Positions 9,865 through 17,909 of a stretch of 55,248 nt of DNA are shown one piece after another. The translations under genes were made by a program, and so were the position numbers. The number at the start of each line of letters is the position of its first letter. Within the stretch, counting starts at the first letter, position 1. The stretch covers positions 1 to 55,248 of the forward strand of contig NZ_JAFBAT010000007.1 in assembly GCF_019247615.1 (NCBI RefSeq), given 5' to 3'. Source of the stretch: Mycobacterium sp. GTDB taxonomy: Bacteria; Actinomycetota; Actinomycetes; Mycobacteriales; Mycobacteriaceae. The notes beneath the pieces are model-generated. The model was not told the origin of the DNA and did not search any database. It saw nothing but the letters and a program-made list of their open reading frames with translations.

Positions 9865-10515
9865 TCAGCACGCCGGTATCGGCTCGAGATAGAGCGTGTT
9901 CCAAATGATTTCGGCAAGCGTTGCGGCCAGCTCGGCGTCATAGGAGGCCGGCGCGGTGGGCAGGTTTTGCTGGCAGGTGCGCTCGACCATCCAGGTCAGT
10001 GCACTGGCCGTGGTGACTGGGGGCAGCTCAGGACGGATATGGCCATCGGCCTGACCGTCTCCGATGACGCGGGTCAGCCGGGCGGTGATAGCGGTCAGCA
10101 GGTCCCGGTAGGTCGCCCCCACCGCGGGGTCGTAGGCGGCCATCTCGTTCAGGGCGACGAGCACGGGTTGGTGTCGCCGGTAGGTGCCGATGATGCCGGC
10201 CATTGCCGCGCGGACATCGTCGGGGTCATGGCGCCATGCCACGCTCCACCATTGACCGGCGCTGTCGGCGAGGTCGGCGAATACCTGGTCGGCCAGTCGG
10301 CGGAGCAGGTGGCCTTTGTCCTCGAAATAGATGTAAAAGCTGGCGCGCGAAATGCCGGCCTCGCTCGATAGCCGGTCCACACTCAGCTCGGTGAAGCTGG
10401 CACCGTCGCGCATCAGCCGCTCGGTGGCGTCGAGCAGCCGGCGCTCGAGCTGCTCTCGGCGCTGCTGGCGTCCCGGCTCACGATTGCCCCCTGGCTTACG
10501 GGTGACCGACGGCAC
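9865..10515 (-). CDS. TetR-family transcriptional regulator
   Basis: A 216-residue repressor. The N-terminal helix-turn-helix covers about residues 22-72 and includes the signature GISRASFYIYFEDKGHLLRRL. The rest is an all-helical ligand-binding and dimerisation domain without recognisable specificity. The start is GTG at 10515. It is divergent from the cytochrome P450 gene, and a 17-base palindrome lies between them, so it most likely represses the P450 and itself until a P450 substrate or product binds. The effector is unknown. Confidence 0.9.
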   Translation of the reverse strand: MPSVTRKPGGNREPGRQQRREQLERRLLDATERLMRDGASFTELSVDRLSSEAGISRASFYIYFEDKGHLLRRLADQVFADLADSAGQWWSVAWRHDPDDVRAAMAGIIGTYRRHQPVLVALNEMAAYDPAVGATYRDLLTAITARLTRVIGDGQADGHIRPELPPVTTASALTWMVERTCQQNLPTAPASYDAELAATLAEIIWNTLYLEPIPAC

Positions 10516-10544
10516 TCGCCCAGCATAGCCGCGCGATCAACATA

Positions 10545-10574
10545 TTGACTAGACAATCTGTCTAGGCATATCGT
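10545..10574 (+). promoter_or_regulatory. Predicted P450 promoter overlapped by the operator
   Basis: TTGACT at 10545-10550 and TATCGT at 10569-10574 are separated by 18 bases and could be the -35 and -10 elements for the P450 gene. The palindrome at 10549-10565 fills the space between them, the classic arrangement for steric repression. Confidence 0.45.
10549..10565. promoter_or_regulatory. Palindromic operator for the TetR regulator
   Basis: CTAGACA and TGTCTAG flank a three-base centre (ATC), a perfect 7+3+7 inverted repeat in the 85-base gap between the divergent TetR and P450 genes. TetR dimers bind this kind of site. Confidence 0.7.
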
Positions 10575-10600
10575 CCGCCATAAGCAACGAAGGAGCGATC

Positions 10601-11869
10601 ATGACGGCGATGACAGACACGGCGGGCTCGAGCCGAGGTTACGACGCGATCGATCTGTCCTCGCGCGCGTTCTGGTCCACGACGGCGGCGGAGCGGGAAC
10701 GGTCCTTCGCCGTCCTCCGGGCCGAGCGTCCCGTGAGCTGGCACGCGCCGGTCGAGGAAACGCTGATGCATGATCCCGACGACCACGGCTATTGGGCGGT
10801 CACCCGACGTTCGGACATCATCACGGTGAGCCGCAACAACGACGTGTTCCTGTCCGGCAAGGGGGTGATCTTCGAGAACGTTCCCGAGGAACTGCTTGAG
10901 GCCTCCCAATCCTTCCTGGCGATGGACCCACCCCGGCACACCAAGCTGCGGAAGCTCGTCAGCGCCGCATTGACCCCGAGGCAGGTTCGCCGCATCGAGG
11001 ACTCGATCAATCTGAACGCCAAGAGGATCGTCGAAGGGCTCGCCGCCGTCGGCAGTGGTGCGGACTTCGTCGACCACTGCGCCAAGCAATTGCCCATCCG
11101 CACGCTGTCCGACATGGTGGGGATTCCGGAGTCCGAGCGCGAGCACGTGGCGCACGCCGCCGATGCGCTGGTGTCGTGGGCCGATCCGGTTTATCTCGAC
11201 GGGCGCAACCCGCTCGAGGTCTTGGTTGAGAACCAGGTGTACCTCCACCAGGTCGCCGGCGCGCTGGCCGCCGAGCGCCGCGAGCATCCCGGCGACGACC
11301 TGTTCAGCAGCCTGGTGAACGCCGAGGTGGACGGCGACCGGCTGGCCGACGCTGACGTGGCCGCATTTTTCGTATTACTCGCCGTGGCCGCCAACGACAC
11401 CACCCGTCAGACCACCAGCCACGCGATGAAGGCGCTCACCGACTTTCCCGATCAGCGGTCATGGCTTCGCGACGATTTCGACAATCGCATCGGCACGGCG
11501 GTCGAGGAATTCATCCGCTGGGCAACCCCGGTCATGACTTTCCGCCGTACGGCCGCAACCGATGTCGAGCTGGGCGGACAACCGATCTCGGCGGGGGAGA
11601 AGGTGGTTATGTTCTATCCGTCCGGCAACTGGGACACCGAGGTTTTCGATCATCCGCAGCGGTTCGACCTGAGCCGCAACCCCAACCCGCACGTCGGCTT
11701 CGGCGGCGGCGGCGTGCACTTCTGCCTGGGTGCCCATCTGGCACGGGCGCAGCTGCGGGCCGTCTTCCGCGAGCTGCTCGTCCAGTTACCGGATATCCAG
11801 GCGGGCGATGCGTCCTACGTGCCGGGCAACTTCATTCACGCCATCCGCAGCATGCCCTGCTCGTTCTAA
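10601..11869 (+). CDS. Cytochrome P450
   Basis: A 422-residue soluble bacterial P450. The heme-binding loop is FGGGGVHFCLGAHLAR with the proximal cysteine at 375. The I-helix oxygen-activation motif is AANDTT (263-268), with Asn-Asp where AG-[DE]-TT is commonest, and the ExxR pair is Glu303/Arg306. The ATG at 10601 follows an AAGGAG five to six bases upstream. No ferredoxin or reductase gene is adjacent, so electrons must come from elsewhere. The sequence resembles mycobacterial P450s of the CYP188/189/124-125 type in style, but I cannot place the subfamily. Control by the divergent TetR is likely. The TAA overlaps the stop codon of the convergent sirtuin gene. Confidence 0.95.
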   Translation: MTAMTDTAGSSRGYDAIDLSSRAFWSTTAAERERSFAVLRAERPVSWHAPVEETLMHDPDDHGYWAVTRRSDIITVSRNNDVFLSGKGVIFENVPEELLEASQSFLAMDPPRHTKLRKLVSAALTPRQVRRIEDSINLNAKRIVEGLAAVGSGADFVDHCAKQLPIRTLSDMVGIPESEREHVAHAADALVSWADPVYLDGRNPLEVLVENQVYLHQVAGALAAERREHPGDDLFSSLVNAEVDGDRLADADVAAFFVLLAVAANDTTRQTTSHAMKALTDFPDQRSWLRDDFDNRIGTAVEEFIRWATPVMTFRRTAATDVELGGQPISAGEKVVMFYPSGNWDTEVFDHPQRFDLSRNPNPHVGFGGGGVHFCLGAHLARAQLRAVFRELLVQLPDIQAGDASYVPGNFIHAIRSMPCSF

Positions 11870-12717
11870 CGCGGTATCGCGACCAACGCCCGCACCAGTT
11901 CGGAGGCGAGCAGCGTCAGCAATTCCGAGCATCCGCCGTCGACCTTCACGGTGGCCAGGTCGTCGCCGCGGGTGCGGCCGCGGTTGACGATGGCGATCGG
12001 GATACCCAGCGCGGCGGCATGGCGCACGAATCGGTAGCCGGAAAACACGGTCAGCGACGATCCCGCAACCAACATCGCCTCGGCTTGGTCGACGAGTGAA
12101 TATGCCTTCGCGACAATGTTTTTGGGCACGCTTTCGCCGAAGTAGACGATATCCGGCTTGAGCATGCCGCCGCAGCGGGGACAGTCCACATAGCGGAACG
12201 ATGCGGTATCGCTGACGACGGCGTCCGCGTCGGGGGCAACCGCCAGGCCCCCGACGGCTTCGGCTCGCTCGATGAATCCGGGGTTGAGCGCCTCCAGCCG
12301 TTCGGCGAGCGCGGCTCGGCTCATGCCGTCGCGGCAGCCCAGGCAGATCACCCGCGCATAGGTGCCGTGCAGATTCACCACGTTCCGGCTACCGGCCTTG
12401 GTGTGCAGCAGGTCGACGTTCTGGGTGATCACGCCGCTCACCACGCCGGCGTCTTCCAGCGCGGCCAGCGCCCGGTGGCCGGCGTTGGGCGCGGTGTCGT
12501 GCATACGCTGCCACCCGACATGATTGCGCGCCCAATACCGTTGCCGGAACACGGCATCGGACCTGAACTGGTCGATGGTCATGGGATTGCTCGGCGGCGA
12601 ATCGGGTCCGCGGTAGTCGGGAATGCCGGAGTCGGTCGAGATCCCCGCACCCGTCAGCACCGCGACTCGTCGACCGGCCAGCTGCGCGACCAGTTCCGGC
12701 GCCTGTGGACACGTCAT
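11866..12717 (-). CDS. Sir2-family NAD-dependent deacylase (sirtuin)
   Basis: A 283-residue sirtuin, cleaving NAD+ to remove acyl groups from lysines with release of nicotinamide. The NAD-binding GAGISTDSGIPDYRG (23-37), TQNVDLLH (98-105) and the catalytic His117 in NLHG are intact. Zinc ligands are Cys125/Cys128 and Cys179/Cys182. The segment between the cysteine pairs is longer than in CobB-type enzymes, as in class II sirtuins. Its ATG at 12717 overlaps the TGA of the STAS gene, so it is translationally coupled to the signalling cassette upstream. It could act on acyl-lysines of that cassette or of acyl-CoA synthetases; the substrate is not deducible. Confidence 0.92.
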   Translation of the reverse strand: MTCPQAPELVAQLAGRRVAVLTGAGISTDSGIPDYRGPDSPPSNPMTIDQFRSDAVFRQRYWARNHVGWQRMHDTAPNAGHRALAALEDAGVVSGVITQNVDLLHTKAGSRNVVNLHGTYARVICLGCRDGMSRAALAERLEALNPGFIERAEAVGGLAVAPDADAVVSDTASFRYVDCPRCGGMLKPDIVYFGESVPKNIVAKAYSLVDQAEAMLVAGSSLTVFSGYRFVRHAAALGIPIAIVNRGRTRGDDLATVKVDGGCSELLTLLASELVRALVAIPR

Positions 12718-13025
12718 TCCGCCACCCTCACCGCGACGATCCGGTCCAAGCCCGAAATCCTGAGTGAGGTTCTGATCGGGCCCGTGTGAGAAACGATGAG
12801 CGTGACGGCGGTGGTGGCGGCCAACTCGAATAACGCCCCGATGGTCGCGCTGTCGCAGTAGCGGATTCGGGAGATGTCCACGGCGATGGCTGCCGTGTCC
12901 CTAGCGGCGCGCGTCAACGAATCTTTGAACTCCTCGACGTTGGCCAGGTCAATATCGCCCGCGGCGGTGACGACGGGTGGCTGGTTCACGACGTCCACGC
13001 TCACAGTGAGTGGCGGCTCGATCAT
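12714..13025 (-). CDS. STAS-domain anti-sigma factor antagonist
   Basis: A 103-residue single STAS domain of the SpoIIAA/RsbV type, which binds the anti-sigma kinase when unphosphorylated. The conserved acceptor region reads CDSATIGAL, with Ser59 aligned to the phosphorylated serine of RsbV; the usual DS[ST]G is DSAT here. The ATG at 13025 overlaps the stop of the giant fusion gene (ATGA) and is preferred over a TTG six bases upstream. It is the one partner-switching component not fused into that protein. Confidence 0.88.
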   Translation of the reverse strand: MIEPPLTVSVDVVNQPPVVTAAGDIDLANVEEFKDSLTRAARDTAAIAVDISRIRYCDSATIGALFELAATTAVTLIVSHTGPIRTSLRISGLDRIVAVRVAE

Positions 13026-16000
13026 GGACAAAGATCCTTCTCCAGTACCACCGTGGTTCCCGCCGCGCTGCAGGTGACGTTGAAGCGGTCAACCAGCGCC
13101 TTCATGAGGAGGAACCCGTGTCCCCGGTTCCCGGGCGCCTCGGGCGGCGGTCGCCAGCGGCCGTTGTCAGAAACGGTCGCCACCAACGAAGCATCGGTGA
13201 TCTCTGCGGTCACGGTGAGTTGCACCCCGTCAATCGTGTCGTGGTCAATCGTTTCGTGACCCGCGTGCTCGACGGAGTTGGCTGCCGCCTCGCCGACGGC
13301 GAGCAGGAGATCGTTGAGCGTGGCGGCGTCGATGGCGGCCGCCGGCAGCCATTGGCGGAGATGTTCACGGATGATACGGAGGTTGTCGGCGATCGCAGGA
13401 AGCTGCAGTCGCAGTGGTCGCGGTGGCTGTCGGTAGAGCAGTACGGCGACGTCGTCGTCGTAGCCTCCCGGCGGCGCCAGGTCATGCATGAGGCGATCGC
13501 CCAGCACCTCAGGATGCAGGTGCCGGTGGTCGCTAAGCGTCAACCTCGCGCGCTGCACGCCCCAGTCGATGGATTCCCCTCGCCGCTCGATCAGCCCATC
13601 GGTGTAGAGCAGCAATGTCGCGCAGGGTGGCACCGTTGCGTTGGCTTGGATCCGCGGGACGTTGCTCGACGTGGCCGCAACGGGCAGCGATTGTCCCCGG
13701 TCGAGCAATTGCGTCTCACCGTCCGCGCTGACCACGACGGGCGGCGGATGGCCCGCGCTGGCATAGGTGATCACCGATGTGGCCGGATCAATCACAGCGC
13801 AGATCACCGTGGCGAATTTCGCGTCGGGGATGGCCCATGCGAACTGGTCGAGGCAGTCGAGCACCGCGACGGGACTTGACGTGGCGAGTAGCAGGGCACG
13901 AACGGCCGAACGAAGCTGACCCATCACCGCCGCGGCGGAGAGTCCCCGGCCGACGCAGTCCCCAACCACGACTCCGACGCGCTGATCGCGCAGCCTGAAG
14001 ACGTCGTACCAGTCGCCACCCACTTGCAATGGTTCTTCCGCGGGCTTGTAACGCACCGCGAATCCGTGCGGCAACCTGGTGGGCCCGAGAATGGCATGCT
14101 GCAAGGTCAGCGCGACGGTTCTGGTTCTCTCGTACTCGCGGGCGGCGAGCAATGCCTGGGCGAGGTGGCTGGTCAGCTGACCGAACAGTTCACGATCCTC
14201 CCGCGGCGCCGGTCGGCTCGACGTGCGTTGGATGGCAATGGCCGACGTCGCCGCACCGTCGAGCGGCGCAGCCAGCGTCGCCGTACCGTCGTCACCCACG
14301 AACGTCATCACGGATGCGGCCGGACAGTTGCGCGCCGTTTGCAGCGCCTCGACCACTGATTCTTGATCGCTCTGGCCCTGTTGATCGATATGGTCAGGTG
14401 GCCACGCGAGCATATCGGGTTTCGCCGCCGGGTCGTCCCATTGCGCGACGACGACCCGACGGGCGCCGAACACCTTCGCCAGGTACTTGGTCGCCACGCC
14501 GAGCAGGCCGTTGGTGGTGCGGTTACCGGCGAGCGCGACCGCGAATTGCGATAGATATTCATCGCGTTGACTCGCGAGCCGCTCTGCGGTCACATCGACA
14601 GCGGTCCCGACGAACAGCTGCCGATCGTTGTGCGGGTCAGTCACTATCCCCGCCGAGCACGCGACCCACAATCGATGGCCGTCGCGGTGGCGCAGTGGCA
14701 GGGTGAACCGACCACCATCGTCACTCAAGGAACGCGCGTAGGCGTTCTCGCAAATCGCCCAAGCATCCGGTTCGGATTCTTTGGCCGGTATCCATGGTTG
14801 CGGCCACCGATACGGGAGGCCCGCCGCGTCCCAGCCGGTCATCTGAAAGAAGGCACGATTTGCCTCGACGACGGTGCCGTCCTCGTCGGTGACAAAGCAG
14901 CCCTCTTGCATGGAATCGATGAGTGCCTTGCGGAATTGTGCTTCGCGGTTGCGGTACCGCGCCATTTCCAGGTTGGAGCGCACCCGCGCCAGCAGCTCGA
15001 CGGTAGAAAACGGTTTGGCAAGGTAGTCGTCGGCCCCCGCGTCGAGTCCGCCCACCGCGGCTTCCTCGCCGGCCCGAGCGGAGAGGAACAGCACGGGCGT
15101 CGCCGCCGTGCGCGGATCGGAGCGCAATGCCGAGAGCAATTGGAAGCCGTCCATCTGCGGCATCATGACGTCCGTCAGGACAAGCTCCGGGAGGTGCTCA
15201 CGGGCGAGTGCCAGTCCGGCAAGGCCATCGGCCGCTTCCACGACCCGCCAGTACGGTGCGAGGACGTCGCTGATGAAGGCGCGCATGTCGGCGTTGTCCT
15301 CCACCACCAGCACGCAGGCGGCGTCCGGCGACGATGCCGGTGCAGCGCGAAGGTGGTGCCGGGTTGCGGACCATTGCAATGCCTCGTCCAGATATGCCCG
15401 GCTGACGTCCGGCCGGCTTGGAACCGTTTCCGCCGTGGCCGTAGCACTCGGCGCCGGACAGGGCAATTCGATGGTGAAGGTGCTGCCTTCGCCCTCCCAC
15501 GACTGCACCGCTATTTCACCGTCGTGCAAGTGCACCAGCTCGGCGACGAGCGCCAGACCTATGCCGGCGCCCTCGTGGCTGCGTCCTTCGCGGCCGCGGA
15601 CACGGTGAAATCGCTCGAAGACTTTGGGCAATTCGTCGCTGGGGATGCCGATCCCGGTGTCGGCAACCGTCAGCCGGACGGCGTCGCCGTCCTGCTCCAG
15701 GCGCACCTCGACGTTGCCGGCCAGCGTGTATTTCACGGCATTAGAGAGCAGATTGAGGACGATCTTCTCCCACATGCCCACGTCTACCGATACCGGTCGC
15801 CGCAATTCCTGGATTTCGCAGCGCAGCTCGAGTCCCGCGTGAGAGAAGGCAGGAGCGAACGAGGCAACCAGCTCACGCGTGGCGACGGCAAGGTCGACGA
15901 ACTGCCTCTCGGGCAGCCTCTTACCCGCCTCGATGGTGGCGAAGTCCAGCAGGTCGTCGACGAGGCGGCGCAACCGTCCGGCATTGCGCCGGATCACCTC

Positions 16001-17188
16001 CACACGTTCACGCTGGGCCGGTCCCAGCGGTTCCTGAGCGTCGAGCAAGCTGTCCTGCGCAGGCCCCGCGATCAGCGTCAACGGTGTCCGGAACTCGTGG
16101 CTGACATTGGCAAAGAATTCGCTCTTGGCCTTGTCGAGGGCGGCCAGGGCCTCGGCCCGCCGGCGCTGAGCCTGATACGCGAGCGCGTCGCTGACCGCCC
16201 GGCTGATCTGCGCCGCCACCAGCCCGAGGAAACCGAGAAACTCATCGTCGAGGCTGCGGTAGGGCGTCACCCCCCCGAGCAACACGGCGGCCGCGCTGCC
16301 GTCGTCGCCCAACTGGATGGGCATGGCCGCGGCTTTCTCGGGTGGCTGATCACCGACCGGGTTGGCGCCGCCCAACGCGGCCTGCGCCCATGGCCTCGGC
16401 ACGTCGAGGAGCGGCACGGGGTTATTGGTGCGCACCGCCTTGAGGAGCTCGTCCTGCGGCGGACGCAGCACCGACGGGTCGGAGAGACCCATCGAGCAAA
16501 TCAGCTTGGCGCCATCTTGGGCGGGATCCACGGCGAAGACCGCTGCGAACGGCAAATCAGTTCGGTTGTGGGCGAGAGATTGCAGCGCGGCGTCGCAGAC
16601 GGTTTCCATCGTGGCTCCGTTTTGCGTCGCGGCGTTCGCCGTCCTCTCGCCGAGCGCGCGCAGTGCTCGCAAACGGCGCTCGCTCAATACTCGTTGAGTG
16701 GTCTCGGTGACGGCGGTGAACACCCCGCCGACGGCGCCGGCCTCGTCCCGGATCGCGCTGTAGGAGTATGTGAAATATGCCTCTTCGAGGTACCCGAACC
16801 GGTTGGCCGGCAGCAACTGATCGTCAGAGAAGGTGGCCGCGCCGGTCTGCAGAACGCTGTTGAGTTGCTTGCCGATGATGTGCCACATTTCCGGCCAGAC
16901 CTCGGCGCCGGCGCGGCCGAGGGCCGGGTGCTTTTCCGGTCCCAGGATCGGTACCCAGGCGTCGTTGTAGAGCAGCACCAGCTCCGCGCCCCACCAGATC
17001 ACCATGGGATAGCGGGAACTCAAACAGATGCCGACCGCCGTTCGCAGGCTTTGCGGCCAATCGGCCACCGGCCCGATCAGTGACTTCGACCAGTCGAAAG
17101 CCCTCATGCGGGCGGCCATTTCGCTGTCGCCGACGAAGGGTGAAATCGCGGCCTCGGCGGCCACGTCGCGGTGAGAAGCGGCGGTCAT
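13022..17188 (-). CDS. PAS-GAF-histidine kinase-REC-PAS-GAF-SpoIIE phosphatase-RsbW fusion
   Basis: A 1388-residue cytoplasmic protein with no membrane segment. Order: PAS-like domain (about 30-165); GAF (185-340); HisKA with His364 in SHEFRTP; HATPase_c (470-577) with N-box Asn483, DTGIG 510-514 and GAGIGL 540-545; receiver (625-740) with acceptor Asp673, Ser703 and Lys725; PAS (752-870); GAF (880-1020); SpoIIE/PP2C phosphatase (1035-1253) with GGDWYD (Asp1059, Asp1062), GDCVGRG (Asp1077), TDGLIE (Asp1197) and DDD 1244-1246; and an RsbW-type HATPase (1264-1385) with Glu1300, Asn1304, DNG 1341-1343. All catalytic residues appear intact. Inferred logic: intramolecular phosphorelay to Asp673 gates the phosphatase, which dephosphorylates the STAS protein next door, while the C-terminal kinase rephosphorylates it and may hold a sigma factor. 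The start at 17188 has AGGAGG six bases upstream; the open frame reaches 17236. Confidence 0.93.
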   Translation of the reverse strand: MTAASHRDVAAEAAISPFVGDSEMAARMRAFDWSKSLIGPVADWPQSLRTAVGICLSSRYPMVIWWGAELVLLYNDAWVPILGPEKHPALGRAGAEVWPEMWHIIGKQLNSVLQTGAATFSDDQLLPANRFGYLEEAYFTYSYSAIRDEAGAVGGVFTAVTETTQRVLSERRLRALRALGERTANAATQNGATMETVCDAALQSLAHNRTDLPFAAVFAVDPAQDGAKLICSMGLSDPSVLRPPQDELLKAVRTNNPVPLLDVPRPWAQAALGGANPVGDQPPEKAAAMPIQLGDDGSAAAVLLGGVTPYRSLDDEFLGFLGLVAAQISRAVSDALAYQAQRRRAEALAALDKAKSEFFANVSHEFRTPLTLIAGPAQDSLLDAQEPLGPAQRERVEVIRRNAGRLRRLVDDLLDFATIEAGKRLPERQFVDLAVATRELVASFAPAFSHAGLELRCEIQELRRPVSVDVGMWEKIVLNLLSNAVKYTLAGNVEVRLEQDGDAVRLTVADTGIGIPSDELPKVFERFHRVRGREGRSHEGAGIGLALVAELVHLHDGEIAVQSWEGEGSTFTIELPCPAPSATATAETVPSRPDVSRAYLDEALQWSATRHHLRAAPASSPDAACVLVVEDNADMRAFISDVLAPYWRVVEAADGLAGLALAREHLPELVLTDVMMPQMDGFQLLSALRSDPRTAATPVLFLSARAGEEAAVGGLDAGADDYLAKPFSTVELLARVRSNLEMARYRNREAQFRKALIDSMQEGCFVTDEDGTVVEANRAFFQMTGWDAAGLPYRWPQPWIPAKESEPDAWAICENAYARSLSDDGGRFTLPLRHRDGHRLWVACSAGIVTDPHNDRQLFVGTAVDVTAERLASQRDEYLSQFAVALAGNRTTNGLLGVATKYLAKVFGARRVVVAQWDDPAAKPDMLAWPPDHIDQQGQSDQESVVEALQTARNCPAASVMTFVGDDGTATLAAPLDGAATSAIAIQRTSSRPAPREDRELFGQLTSHLAQALLAAREYERTRTVALTLQHAILGPTRLPHGFAVRYKPAEEPLQVGGDWYDVFRLRDQRVGVVVGDCVGRGLSAAAVMGQLRSAVRALLLATSSPVAVLDCLDQFAWAIPDAKFATVICAVIDPATSVITYASAGHPPPVVVSADGETQLLDRGQSLPVAATSSNVPRIQANATVPPCATLLLYTDGLIERRGESIDWGVQRARLTLSDHRHLHPEVLGDRLMHDLAPPGGYDDDVAVLLYRQPPRPLRLQLPAIADNLRIIREHLRQWLPAAAIDAATLNDLLLAVGEAAANSVEHAGHETIDHDTIDGVQLTVTAEITDASLVATVSDNGRWRPPPEAPGNRGHGFLLMKALVDRFNVTCSAAGTTVVLEKDLCP

Positions 17189-17194
17189 CCCGGC

Positions 17195-17200
17195 CCTCCT
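17195..17200 (-). promoter_or_regulatory. Shine-Dalgarno site of the giant fusion gene
   Basis: A full AGGAGG (read on the minus strand) lies six bases before the ATG at 17188 and decides that start over the in-frame codon at 17236. Confidence 0.75.
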
Positions 17201-17255
17201 GTCCGCGGGGGATGCTCGTCCGGCGCGGCACCGCACGGACGACTGTCCTCACGGG

Positions 17256-17261
17256 ATTATC
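17256..17261 (-). promoter_or_regulatory. Candidate -10 element for the fusion-STAS-sirtuin operon
   Basis: GATAAT on the minus strand, about 68 bases before the start codon, resembles a SigA -10. No good -35 stands 16-19 bases upstream. The upstream hydrolase gene is on the same strand 119 bases away, so read-through from it is an alternative. Confidence 0.3.
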
Positions 17262-17307
17262 CCCGGTTACCAGGCCACGCGGGAAGGTTAACGCCGATCG
17301 AGGTCCG

Positions 17308-17850
<543 letters not shown>

Positions 17851-17860
17851 GCCGACGGGG

Positions 17861-17887
17861 ATACCCGGCGGGCACGAGTTGACAACA
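17861..17887 (-). promoter_or_regulatory. SigF-like promoter motif upstream of the hydrolase
   Basis: On the minus strand TGTTG, a 16-base spacer and GGGTAT match the mycobacterial SigF pattern (GTTT, N15-17, GGGTA) with one mismatch in the -35. The -10 ends 10 bases before the ATG. A TTGACA at 17879-17884 on the plus strand could be a -35 for nadE, but no -10 at proper spacing follows it. Confidence 0.4.
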
Positions 17888-17909
17888 GTCGGGCGACAAT
17901 GGAAGAGCC

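Noticed and set aside
14567..17083. 838-codon open frame antisense to the fusion gene
   Set aside because: GC-rich shadow frame; low-complexity His/Arg/Gly-rich protein without domains, while the opposite strand has intact multi-domain motifs.
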